The notes under the pieces were generated by a model that did not search any database, was not told the DNA's origin, and saw only the letters and a program-made list of their open reading frames with translations. Positions 50,189 to 63,175 of a stretch of 64,000 nt of DNA are shown in pieces. A program made the position numbers and the translations under genes. Position 1 is the stretch's first letter; the number at the start of each line of letters is the position of its first letter. The stretch is taken from contig OZ059899.1 in assembly GCA_964057225.1 (NCBI GenBank), positions 2,170,001-2,234,000 of the forward strand, in the 5' to 3' direction. Origin of the DNA: Auanema rhodensis. Its lineage: Eukaryota; Nematoda; Chromadorea; Rhabditida; Rhabditidae.

Positions 50189-51943
50189 TTTTTCAAACGA
50201 TCATAACTAATTTTTGTATCAAGCGTTTCTCAATGTAGTATAGTGCATTCGATGCGGATTTTTAAGCTGCGTCGATCTGTGTTATCAGATTTGCGCTAAC
50301 TTAAAAATGCACCGAGATATCAACTGATATAAGTTCACACTTATATCCTCGATTTTCACCCTGAACAATTAATTTTTTCGTTGAATAACATTGTCCATCG
50401 TCTTTACCTTGAAAAATGGAATCTAAAAACATCTACTTTTTGCTAAATTATTTTGAAATTTTTCGAAAAAATTTTTGTCAAAATGTTTTTGGAAGCAATG
50501 TTGAGTGTACATGGAAACTCAACATACACTAATGCATCATTTTTCAAACGATCATAACTAATTTTTGTATCAAACGTTTCTCAATGTAGTATAGTGCATT
50601 CGATGCGGATTTTTAAGCTGCGTCGATCTGTGTTATCAGATTTGCGCTAGCTTAAAAATGCACCGAGATATCAACTGATATAAGTTCACACTTATATCCT
50701 CGATTTTCACCCTGAACAATTAATTTTTTCGTTGAATAACATTGTCCATCGTCTTTGCCTTGAAAAAAGGAATCTAAAAACATCTACTTTTTGCTAAATT
50801 ATTTTGAAATTTTTGGAAAAAATTTTTGTCAAAATGTTTTTGGAAGCAATGTTGAGTGTACATGGAAACTCAACATACACTAATGCATCATTTTTCAAAC
50901 GATCATAACTAATTTTTGTATCAAGCGTTTCTCAATGTAGTATAGTGCATTCGATGCGGATTTGTAAGCTGCGTCGATCTGTGTTATCAGATTTGCGCTA
51001 GCTTAAAAATGCACCGAGATATCAACTGATATAAGTTCACACTTATATCCTCGATTTTCACCCTGAAGAATTAATTTTTTCGTTGAATAGCATTGTCCAT
51101 CGTCTTTGCCTTGAAAAAAGGAATCTAAAAACATCTACTTTTTGCTAAATTATTTTGAAATTTTTCGAAAAAATTTTTGTCAAAATGTTTTTGGAAGCAA
51201 TGTTGAGTGTACATGGAAACTCAACATACACTAATGCATCATTTTTCAAACGATCATAACTAATTTTTGTATCAAACGTTTCTCAATGTAGTATAGTGCA
51301 TTCGATGCGGATTTTTAAGCTGCGTCGATCTGTGTTATCAGATTTGCGCTAGCTTAAAAATGCACCGAGATATCAACTGATATAAGTTCACACTTATATC
51401 CTCGATTTTCACCCTGAACAATTAATTTTTTCGTTGAATAACATTGTCCATCGTCTTTGCCTTGAAAAAAGGAATCTAAAAACATCTACTTTTTGCTAAA
51501 TTATTTTGAAATTTTTGGAAAAAATTTTTGTCAAAATGTTTTTGGAAGCAATGTTGAGTGTACATGGAAACTCAACATACACTAATGCATCATTTTTCAA
51601 ACGATCATAACTAATTTTTGTATCAAGCGTTTCTCAATGTAGTATAGTGCATTCGATGCGGATTTGTAAGCTGCGTCGATCTGTGTTATCAGATTTGCGC
51701 TAGCTTAAAAATGCACCGAGATATCAACTGATATAAGTTCACACTTATATCCTCGATTTTCACCCTGAAGAATTAATTTTTTCGTTGAATAGCATTGTCC
51801 ATCGTCTTTGCCTTGAAAAAAGGAATCTAAAAACATCTACTTTTTGCTAAATTATTTTGAAATTTTTGGAAAAAATTTTTGTCAAAATGTTTTTGGAAGC
51901 AATGTTGAGTGTACATGGAAACTCAACATACACTAATGCATCA
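50189..51943 (+). repeat. Copy of the dimer segment (monomers 144-148)
   Basis: The ctttaccttg monomer and PQPQ repeat the start of 46679-49486 exactly 3510 bp (10 monomers) downstream. The final Q (51593) carries ttggaaaaaa at the palindrome, a P feature, so it is a Q/P mosaic or a converted copy. Confidence 0.8.
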
Positions 51944-53698
51944 TTTTTCAAACGATCATAACTAATTTTTGTATCAAGCGTTTCTCGATGTAGTATAGTG
52001 CATTCGATGCGGATTTTTAAGCTGCGTCGATCTGTGTTATCAGATTTGCGCTAGCTTAAAAATGCACCGAGATATCAACTGATATAAGTTCACACTTATA
52101 TCCTCGATTTTCACCCTGAACAATTAATTTTTTCGTTGAATAACATTGTCCATCGTCTTTGCCTTGAAAAATGGAATCTAAAAACTTCTACTTTTTGCTA
52201 AATTATTTTGAAATTTTTCGAAAAAATTTTTGTCAAAATGTTTTTGGAAGCAATGTTGAGTGTACATGGAAACTCAACATACACTAATGCATCATTTTTC
52301 AAACGATCATAACTAATTTTTGTATCAAACGTTTCTCAATGTAGTATAGTGCATTCGATGCGGATTTTTAAGCTGCGTCGATCTGTGTTATCAGATTTGC
52401 GCTAGCTTAGAAATGCACCGAGATATCAACTGATATAAGTTCACACTTATATCCTCGATTTTCACCCTGAAGAATTAATTTTTTCGTTGAATAGCATTGT
52501 CCATCGTCTTTGCCTTGAAAAAAGGAATCTAAAAACATCTACTTTTTGCTAAATTATTTTGAAATTTTTCGAAAAAATTTTTGTCAAAATGTTTTTGGAA
52601 GCAATGTTGAGTGTACATGGAAACTCAACATACACTAATGCATCATTTTTCAAACGATCATAACTAATTTTTGTATCAAACGTTTCTCAATGTAGTATAG
52701 TGCATTCGATGCGGATTTTTAAGCTGCGTCGATCTGTGTTATCAGATTTGCGCTAGCTTAAAAATGCACCGAGATATCAACTGATATAAGTTCACACTTA
52801 TATCCTCGATTTTCACCCTGAACAATTAATTTTTTCGTTGAATAACATTGTCCATCGTCTTTGCCTTGAAAAATGGAATCTAAAAACTTCTACTTTTTGC
52901 TAAATTATTTTGAAATTTTTCGAAAAAATTTTTGTCAAAATGTTTTTGGAAGCAATGTTGAGTGTACATGGAAACTCAACATACACTAATGCATCATTTT
53001 TCAAACGATCATAACTAATTTTTGTATCAAACGTTTCTCAATGTAGTATAGTGCATTCGATGCGGATTTTTAAGCTGCGTCGATCTGTGTTATCAGATTT
53101 GCGCTAGCTTAGAAATGCACCGAGATATCAACTGATATAAGTTCACACTTATATCCTCGATTTTCACCCTGAAGAATTAATTTTTTCGTTGAATAGCATT
53201 GTCCATCGTCTTTGCCTTGAAAAAAGGAATCTAAAAACATCTACTTTTTGCTAAATTATTTTGAAATTTTTCGAAAAAATTTTTGTCAAAATGTTTTTGG
53301 AAGCAATGTTGAGTGTACATGGAAACTCAACATACACTAATGCATCATTTTTCAAACGATCATAACTAATTTTTGTATCAAACGTTTCTCAATGTAGTAT
53401 AGTGCATTCGATGCGGATTTTTAAGCTGCGTCGATCTGTGTTATCAGATTTGCGCTAGCTTAGAAATGCACCGAGATATCAACTGATATAAGTTCACACT
53501 TATATCCTCGATTTTCACCCTGAAGAATTAATTTTTTCGTTGAATAGCATTGTCCATCGTCTTTGCCTTGAAAAAAGGAATCTAAAAACATCTACTTTTT
53601 GCTAAATTATTTTGAAATTTTTCGAAAAAATTTTTGTCAAAATGTTTTTGGAAGCAATGTTGAGTGTACATGGAAACTCAACATACACTAATGCATCA
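51944..53698 (+). repeat. Monomers 149-153, gaaaaatgg/acttct and cttagaaat alternation
   Basis: Monomers 149 and 151 carry gaacaattaa with gaaaaatgg and acttct. Monomers 150, 152 and 153 are aaacg with cttagaaat and aatagc. Apart from the first half of 149 this is another 702-bp dimer, followed by a tandem copy of the second member. Confidence 0.7.
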
Positions 53699-56506
53699 TT
53701 TTTCAAACGATCATAACTAATTTTTGTATCAAACGTTTCTCAATGTAGTATAGTGCATTCGATGCGGATTTTTAAGCTGCGTCGATCTGTGTTATCAGAT
53801 TTGCGCTAGCTTAAAAATGCACCGAGATATCAACTGATATAAGTTCACACTTATATCCTCGATTTTCACCCTGAACAATTAATTTTTTCGTTGAATAACA
53901 TTGTCCATCGTCTTTGCCTTGAAAAAAGGAATCTAAAAACATCTACTTTTTGCTAAATTATTTTGAAATTTTTGGAAAAAATTTTTGTCAAAATGTTTTT
54001 GGAAGCAATGTTGAGTGTACATGGAAACTCAACATACACTAATGCATCATTTTTCAAACGATCATAACTAATTTTTGTATTAAGCGTTTCTCAATGTAGT
54101 ATAGTGCATTCGATGCGGATTTTTAAGCTGCGTCGATCTGTGTTATCAGATTTGCGCTAGCTTAGAAATGCACCGAGATATCAACTGATATAAGTTCACA
54201 CTTATATCCTCGATTTTCACCCTGAAGAATTAATTTTTTCGTTGAATAGCATTGTCCATCGTCTTTGCCTTGAAAAAAGGAATCTAAAAACATCTACTTT
54301 TTGCTAAATTATTTTGAAATTTTTCGAAAAAATTTTTGTCAAAATGTTTTTGGAAGCAATGTTGAGTGTACATGGAAACTCAACATACACTAATGCATCA
54401 TTTTTCAAACGATCATAACTAATTTTTGTATTAAGCGTTTCTCAATGTAGTATAGTGCATTCGATGCGGATTTTTAAGCTGCGTCGATCTGTGTTATCAG
54501 ATTTGCGCTAGCTTAGAAATGCACCGAGATATCAACTGATATAAGTTCACACTTATATCCTCGATTTTCACCCTGAAGAATTAATTTTTTCGTTGAATAG
54601 CATTGTCCATCGTCTTTGCCTTGAAAAAAGGAATCTAAAAACATCTACTTTTTGCTAAATTATTTTGAAATTTTTCGAAAAAATTTTTGTCAAAATGTTT
54701 TTGGAAGCAATGTTGAGTGTACATGGAAACTCAACATACACTAATGCATCATTTTTCAAACGATCATAACTAATTTTTGTATCAAACGTTTCTCAATGTA
54801 GTATAGTGCATTCGATGCGGATTTTTAAGCTGCGTCGATCTGTGTTATCAGATTTGCGCTAGCTTAAAAATGCACCGAGATATCAACTGATATAAGTTCA
54901 CACTTATATCCTCGATTTTCACCCTGAACAATTAATTTTTTCGTTGAATAACATTGTCCATCGTCTTTGCCTTGAAAAAAGGAATCTAAAAACATCTACT
55001 TTTTGCTAAATTATTTTGAAATTTTTCGAAAAAATTTTTGTCAAAATGTTTTTGGAAGCAATGTTGAGTGTACATGGAAACTCAACATACACTAATGCAT
55101 CATTTTTCAAACGATCATAACTAATTTTTGTATCAAGCTTTTCTCAATGTAGTATAGTGCATTCGATGCGGATTTTTAAGCTGCGTCGATCTGTGTTATC
55201 AGATTTGCGCTAGCTTGAAAATGCACCGAGATATCAACTGATATAAGTTCACACTTATATCCTCGATTTTCACCCTGAAGAATTAATTTTTTCGTTGAAT
55301 AACATTGTCTATCGTCTTTGCCTTGAAAAATGGAATCTAAAAACATCTACTTTTTACTAAATTATTTTGAAATTTTTCGAAAAAATTTTTGTCAAAATGT
55401 TTTTGGAAGCAATGTTGAGTGTACATGGAAACTCAACATACACTAATGCATCATTTTTCAAACGATCATAACTAATTTTTGTATCAAACGTTTCTCAATG
55501 TAGTATAGTGCATTCGATGCGGATTTTTAAGCTGCGTCGATCTGTGTTATCAGATTTGCGCTAGCTTAAAAATGCACCGAGATATCAACTGATATAAGTT
55601 CACACTTATATCCTCGATTTTCACCCTGAACAATTAATTTTTTCGTTGAATAACATTGTCCATCGTCTTTGCCTTGAAAAAAGGAATCTAAAAACATCTA
55701 CTTTTTGCTAAATTATTTTGAAATTTTTGGAAAAAATTTTTGTCAAAATGTTTTTGGAAGCAATGTTGAGTGTACATGGAAACTCAACATACACTAATGC
55801 ATCATTTTTCAAACGATCATAACTAATTTTTGTATTAAGCGTTTCTCAATGTAGTATAGTGCATTCGATGCGGATTTTTAAGCTGCGTCGATCTGTGTTA
55901 TCAGATTTGCGCTAGCTTAGAAATGCACCGAGATATCAACTGATATAAGTTCACACTTATATCCTCGATTTTCACCCTGAAGAATTAATTTTTTCGTTGA
56001 ATAGCATTGTCCATCGTCTTTGCCTTGAAAAAAGGAATCTAAAAACATCTACTTTTTGCTAAATTATTTTGAAATTTTTCGAAAAAATTTTTGTCAAAAT
56101 GTTTTTGGAAGCAATGTTGAGTGTACATGGAAACTCAACATACACTAATGCATCATTTTTCAAACGATCATAACTAATTTTTGTATTAAGCGTTTCTCAA
56201 TGTAGTATAGTGCATTCGATGCGGATTTTTAAGCTGCGTCGATCTGTGTTATCAGATTTGCGCTAGCTTAGAAATGCACCGAGATATCAACTGATATAAG
56301 TTCACACTTATATCCTCGATTTTCACCCTGAAGAATTAATTTTTTCGTTGAATAGCATTGTCCATCGTCTTTGCCTTGAAAAAAGGAATCTAAAAACATC
56401 TACTTTTTGCTAAATTATTTTGAAATTTTTCGAAAAAATTTTTGTCAAAATGTTTTTGGAAGCAATGTTGAGTGTACATGGAAACTCAACATACACTAAT
56501 GCATCA
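53699..56506 (+). repeat. 1053-bp trimer duplicated with a two-monomer spacer (monomers 154-161)
   Basis: P plus two tattaag/cttagaaat monomers occur at 53699-54751 and again at 55454-56506, 1755 bp (5 monomers) apart. Between them lie a P-like monomer with normal ttcgaaaaaa (54752) and an aagctttt/cttgaaaat monomer with ttactaaa (55103). After the second copy an aagctttt/cttgaaaat monomer follows directly, so the larger unit was probably five monomers and lost one. Confidence 0.75.
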
Positions 56507-58963
56507 TTTTTCAAACGATCATAACTAATTTTTGTATCAAGCTTTTCTCAATGTAGTATAGTGCATTCGATGCGGATTTTTAAGCTGCGTCGATCTGTGT
56601 TATCAGATTTGCGCTAGCTTGAAAATGCACCGAGATATCAACTGATATAAGTTCACACTTATATCCTCGATTTTCACCCTGAAGAATTGATTTTTTCGTT
56701 GAATAACATTGTCTATCGTCTTTGCCTTGAAAAATGGAATCTAAAAACATCTACTTTTTGCTAAATTATTTTGAAATTTTTCGAAAAAATTTTTGTCAAA
56801 ATGTTTTTGGAAGCAATGTTGAGTGTACATGGAAACTCAACATACACTAATGCATCATTTTTCAAACGATCATAACTTATTTGTGTATTAAGCGTTTCTC
56901 GATGTAGTATAGTGCATTCGATGCGGATTTTTAAGCTGCGTCGATCTGTGTTATCAGATTTGCGCTAGCTTAAAAATGCACCGAGATATCAACTGATATA
57001 AGTTCACACTTATATCCTCGATTTTCACCCTGAAGAATTAATTTTTTCGTTGAATAACATTGTCTATCGTCTTTGCCTTGAAAAATGGAATCTAAAAACA
57101 TCTACTTTTTGCTAAATTATTTTGAAATTTTTCGAAAAAATTTTTGTCAAAATGTTTTTGGAAGCAATGTTGAGTGTACATGGAAACTCAACATACACTA
57201 ATGCATCATTTTTCAAACGATCATAACTAATTTTTGTATTAAGCTTTTCTCAATGTAGTATAGTGCATTCGATGCGGATTTTTAAGCTGCGTCGATCTGT
57301 GTTATCAGATTTGCGCTAGCTTGAAAATGCACCGAGATATCAACTGATATAAGTTCACACTTATATCCTCGATTTTCACCCTGAAGAATTGATTTTTTCG
57401 TTGAATAACATTGTCTATCGTCTTTGCCTTGAAAAATGGAATCTAAAAACATCTACTTTTTGCTAAATTATCTTGAAATTTTTCGAAAAAATTTTTGTCA
57501 AAATGTTTTTGGAAGCAATGTTGAGTGTACATGGAAACTCAACATACACTAATGCATCATTTTTCAAACAATCATAACTTATTTGTGTATTAAGCGTTTC
57601 TCGATGTAGTATAGTGCATTCGATGCGGATTTTTAAGCTGCGTCGATCTGTGTTATCAGATTTGCGCTAGCTTAAAAATGCACCGAGATATCAACTGATA
57701 TAAGTTCACACTTATATCCTCGATTTTCACCCTGAAGAATTGATTTTTTCGTTGAATAGCATTGTCCATCGTCTTTGCCTTGAAAAAAGGAATCTAAAAA
57801 CATCTACTTTTTACTAAATTATTTTGAAATTTTTCGAAAAAATTTTTGTCAAAATGTTTTTGGAAGCAATGTTGAGTGTACATGGAAACTCAACATACAC
57901 TAATGCATCATTTTTCAAACGATCATAACTAATTTTTGTATCAAGCGTTTCTCGATGTAGTATAGTGCATTCGATGCGGATTTTTAAGCTGCGTCGATCT
58001 GTGTTATCAGATTTGCGCTAGCTTGAAAATGCACCGAGATATCAACTGATATAAGTTCACACTTATATCCTCGATTTTCACCCTGAAGAATTGATTTTTT
58101 CGTTGAATAACATTGTCTATCGTCTTTGCCTTGAAAAATGGAATCTAAAAACATCTACTTTTTGCTAAATTATTTTGAAATTTTTCGAAAAAATTTTTGT
58201 CAAAATGTTTTTGGAAGCAATGTTGAGTGTACATGGAAACTCAACATACACTAATGCATCATTTTTCAAACGATCATAACTTATTTGTGTATTGAGCGTT
58301 TCTCGATGTAGTATAGTGCATTCGATGCGGATTTTTAAGCTGCGTCGATCTGTGTTATCAGATTTGCGCTAGCTTAAAAATGCACCGAGATATCAACTGA
58401 TATAAGTTCACACTTATATCCTCGATTTTCACCCTGAAGAATTGATTTTTTCGTTGAATAGCATTGTCCATCGTCTTTGCCTTGAAAAAAGGAATCTAAA
58501 AACATCTACTTTTTGCTAAATTATCTTGAAATTTTTCGAAAAAATTTTTGTCAAAATGTTTTTGGAAGCAATGTTGAGTGTACATGGAAACTCAACATAC
58601 ACTAATGCATCATTTTTCAAACGATCATAACTTATTTGTGTATTGAGCGTTTCTCGATGTAGTATAGTGCATTCGATGCGGATTTTTAAGCTGCGTCGAT
58701 CTGTGTTATCAGATTTGCGCTAGCTTGAAAATGCACCGAGATATCAACTGATATAAGTTCACACTTATATCCTCGATTTTCACCCTGAAGAATTGATTTT
58801 TTCGTTGAATAACATTGTCTATCGTCTTTGCCTTGAAAAATGGAATCTAAAAACATCTACTTTTTGCTAAATTATTTTGAAATTTTTCGAAAAAATTTTT
58901 GTCAAAATGTTTTTGGAAGCAATGTTGAGTGTACATGGAAACTCAACATACACTAATGCATCA
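56507..58963 (+). repeat. Monomers 162-168, aagctttt/cttgaaaat and acttatttgtg types
   Basis: Monomers 162, 164, 166 and 168 carry cttgaaaat, gaagaattga and tctatc. Monomers 163, 165 and 167 carry acttatttgtg and cttaaaaat, so the two alternate at 702 bp. Monomer 168 has both an acttatttgtg start and cttgaaaat, so it is a mosaic. From here on most monomers have cgatg and gaagaattga. Confidence 0.7.
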
Positions 58964-61069
58964 TTTTTCAAACGATCATAACTTATTTGTGTATTGAGCG
59001 TTTCTCGATGTAGTATAGTGCATTCGATGCGGATTTTTAAGCTGCGTCGATCTGTGTTATCAGATTTGCGCTAGCTTAAAAATGCACCGAGATATCAACT
59101 GATATAAGTTCACACTTATATCCTCGATTTTCACCCTGAAGAATTGATTTTTTCGTTGAATAGCATTGTCCATCGTCTTTGCCTTGAAAAAAGGAATCTA
59201 AAAACATCTACTTTTTACTAAATTATTTTGAAATTTTTCGAAAAAATTTTTGTCAAAATGTTTTTGGAAGCAATGTTGAGTGTACATGGAAACTCAACAT
59301 ACACTAATGCATCATTTTTCAAACGATCATAACTAATTTTTGTATCAAGCGTTTCTCGATGTAGTATAGTGCATTCGATGCGGATTTTTAAGCTGCGTCG
59401 ATCTGTGTTATCAGATTTGCGCTAGCTTAAAAATGCACCGAGATATCAACTGATATAAGTTCACACTTATATCCTCGATTTTCACCCTGAAGAATTGATT
59501 TTTTCGTTGAATAGCATTGTCCATCGTCTTTGCCTTGAAAAAAGGAATCTAAAAACATCTACTTTTTGCTAAATTATTTTGAAATTTTTCGAAAAAATTT
59601 TTGTCAAAATGTTTTTGGAAGCAATGTTGAGTGCACATGGAAACTCAACATACACTAATGCATCATTTTTCAAACGATCATAACTAATTTTTGTATCAAG
59701 CGTTTCTCGATGTAGTATAGTGCATTCGATGCGGATTTTTAAGCTGCGTCGATCTGTGTTATCAGATTTGCGCTAGCTTAAAAATGCACCGAGATATCAA
59801 CTGATATAAGTTCACACTTATATCCTCGATTTTCACCCTGAAGAATTGATTTTTTCGTTGAATAGCATTGTCCATCGTCTTTGCCTTGAAAAAAGGAATC
59901 TAAAAACATCTACTTTTTGCTAAATTATTTTGAAATTTTTCGAAAAAATTTTTGTCAAAATGTTTTTGGAAGCAATGTTGAGTGCACATGGAAACTCAAC
60001 ATACACTAATGCATCATTTTTCAAACGATCATAACTAATTTTTGTATTAAGCGTTTCTCGATGTAGTATAGTGCATTCGATGCGGATTTTTAAGCTGCGT
60101 CGATCTGTGTTATCAGATTTGCGCTAGCTTAAAAATGCACCGAGATATCAACTGATATAAGTTCACACTTATATCCTCGATTTTCACCCTGAAGAATTGA
60201 TTTTTTCGTTGAATAGCATTGTCCATCGTCTTTGCCTTAAAAAAAGGAATCTAAAAACATCTACTTTTTGCTAAATTATTTTGAAATTTTTCGAAAAAAT
60301 TTTTGTCAAAATGTTTTTGGAAGCAATGTTGAGTGCACATGGAAACTCAACATACACTAATGCATCATTTTTCAAACGATCATAACTAATTTTTGTATCA
60401 AGCGTTTCTCGATGTAGTATAGTGCATTCGATGCGGATTTTTAAGCTGCGTCGATCTGTGTTATCAGATTTGCGCTAGCTTAAAAATGCACCGAGATATC
60501 AACTGATATAAGTTCACACTTATATCCTCGATTTTCACCCTGAAGAATTGATTTTTTCGTTGAATAGCATTGTCCATCGTCTTTGCCTTAAAAAAAGGAA
60601 TCTAAAAACATCTACTTTTTGCTAAATTATTTTGAAATTTTTCGAAAAAATTTTTGTCAAAATGTTTTTGGAAGCAATGTTGAGTGCACATGGAAACTCA
60701 ACATACACTAATGCATCATTTTTCAAACGATCATAACTAATTTTTGTATCAAGCGTTTCTCGATGTAGTATAGTGCATTCGATGCGGATTTTTAAGCTGC
60801 GTCGATCTGTGTTATCAGATTTGCGCTAGCTTAAAAATGCACCGAGATATCAACTGATATAAGTTCACACTTATATCCTCGATTTTCACCCTGAAGAATT
60901 AATTTTTTCGTTGAATAACATTGTCTATCGTCTTTGCCTTGAAAAATGGAATCTAAAAACATTTACTTTTTGCTAAATTATTTTGAAATTTTTCGAAAAA
61001 ATTTTTGTCAAAATGTTTTTGGAAGCAATGTTGAGTGTACATGGAAACTCAACATACACTAATGCATCA
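58964..61069 (+). repeat. 2106-bp hexamer, copy 1 (monomers 169-174)
   Basis: The order is acttatttgtg/attgag with ttactaaa, then four gaagaattga/aatagc/tgcacat monomers (the third and fourth with cttaaaaaaagg), then gaagaattaa/tctatc with acatttact. The tgcacat change (offset 320, t to c) marks this end of the array. Confidence 0.8.
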
Positions 61070-63175
61070 TTTTTCAAACGATCATAACTTATTTGTGTAT
61101 TGAGCGTTTCTCGATGTAGTATAGTGCATTCGATGCGGATTTTTAAGCTGCGTCGATCTGTGTTATCAGATTTGCGCTAGCTTAAAAATGCACCGAGATA
61201 TCAACTGATATAAGTTCACACTTATATCCTCGATTTTCACCCTGAAGAATTGATTTTTTCGTTGAATAGCATTGTCCATCGTCTTTGCCTTGAAAAAAGG
61301 AATCTAAAAACATCTACTTTTTACTAAATTATTTTGAAATTTTTCGAAAAAATTTTTGTCAAAATGTTTTTGGAAGCAATGTTGAGTGTACATGGAAACT
61401 CAACATACACTAATGCATCATTTTTCAAACGATCATAACTAATTTTTGTATCAAGCGTTTCTCGATGTAGTATAGTGCATTCGATGCGGATTTTTAAGCT
61501 GCGTCGATCTGTGTTATCAGATTTGCGCTAGCTTAAAAATGCACCGAGATATCAACTGATATAAGTTCACACTTATATCCTCGATTTTCACCCTGAAGAA
61601 TTGATTTTTTCGTTGAATAGCATTGTCCATCGTCTTTGCCTTGAAAAAAGGAATCTAAAAACATCTACTTTTTGCTAAATTATTTTGAAATTTTTCGAAA
61701 AAATTTTTGTCAAAATGTTTTTGGAAGCAATGTTGAGTGCACATGGAAACTCAACATACACTAATGCATCATTTTTCAAACGATCATAACTAATTTTTGT
61801 ATCAAGCGTTTCTCGATGTAGTATAGTGCATTCGATGCGGATTTTTAAGCTGCGTCGATCTGTGTTATCAGATTTGCGCTAGCTTAAAAATGCACCGAGA
61901 TATCAACTGATATAAGTTCACACTTATATCCTCGATTTTCACCCTGAAGAATTGATTTTTTCGTTGAATAGCATTGTCCATCGTCTTTGCCTTGAAAAAA
62001 GGAATCTAAAAACATCTACTTTTTGCTAAATTATTTTGAAATTTTTCGAAAAAATTTTTGTCAAAATGTTTTTGGAAGCAATGTTGAGTGCACATGGAAA
62101 CTCAACATACACTAATGCATCATTTTTCAAACGATCATAACTAATTTTTGTATCAAGCGTTTCTCGATGTAGTATAGTGCATTCGATGCGGATTTTTAAG
62201 CTGCGTCGATCTGTGTTATCAGATTTGCGCTAGCTTAAAAATGCACCGAGATATCAACTGATATAAGTTCCCACTTATATCCTCGATTTTCACCCTGAAG
62301 AATTGATTTTTTCGTTGAATAGCATTGTCCATCGTCTTTGCCTTGAAAAAAGGAATCTAAAAACATCTACTTTTTGCTAAATTATTTTGAAATTTTTCGA
62401 AAAAATTTTTGTCAAAATGTTTTTGGAAGCAATGTTGAGTGCACATGGAAACTCAACATACACTAATGCATCATTTTTCAAACGATCATAACTAATTTTT
62501 GTATCAAGCGTTTCTCGATGTAGTATAGTGCATTCGATGCGGATTTTTAAGCTGCGTCGATCTGTGTTATCAGATTTGCGCTAGCTTAAAAATGCACCGA
62601 GATATCAACTGATATAAGTTCACACTTATATCCTCGATTTTCACCCTGAAGAATTGATTTTTTCGTTGAATAGCATTGTCCATCGTCTTTGCCTTAAAAA
62701 AAGGAATCTAAAAACATCTACTTTTTGCTAAATTATTTTGAAATTTTTCGAAAAAATTTTTGTCAAAATGTTTTTGGAAGCAATGTTGAGTGCACATGGA
62801 AACTCAACATACACTAATGCATCATTTTTCAAACGATCATAACTAATTTTTGTATCAAGCGTTTCTCGATGTAGTATAGTGCATTCGATGCGGATTTTTA
62901 AGCTGCGTCGATCTGTGTTATCAGATTTGCGCTAGCTTAAAAATGCACCGAGATATCAACTGATATAAGTTCACACTTATATCCTCGATTTTCACCCTGA
63001 AGAATTAATTTTTTCGTTGAATAACATTGTCTATCGTCTTTGCCTTGAAAAATGGAATCTAAAAACATTTACTTTTTGCTAAATTATTTTGAAATTTTTC
63101 GAAAAAATTTTTGTCAAAATGTTTTTGGAAGCAATGTTGAGTGTACATGGAAACTCAACATACACTAATGCATCA
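61070..63175 (+). repeat. 2106-bp hexamer, copy 2 (monomers 175-180)
   Basis: This is a direct tandem copy of the preceding unit. I found three differences, all in the fourth monomer: tatcaag for tattaag, gttcccactt for gttcacactt, and cttgaaaaaagg for cttaaaaaaagg. That is about 99.9% identity over 2106 bp. Confidence 0.82.
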
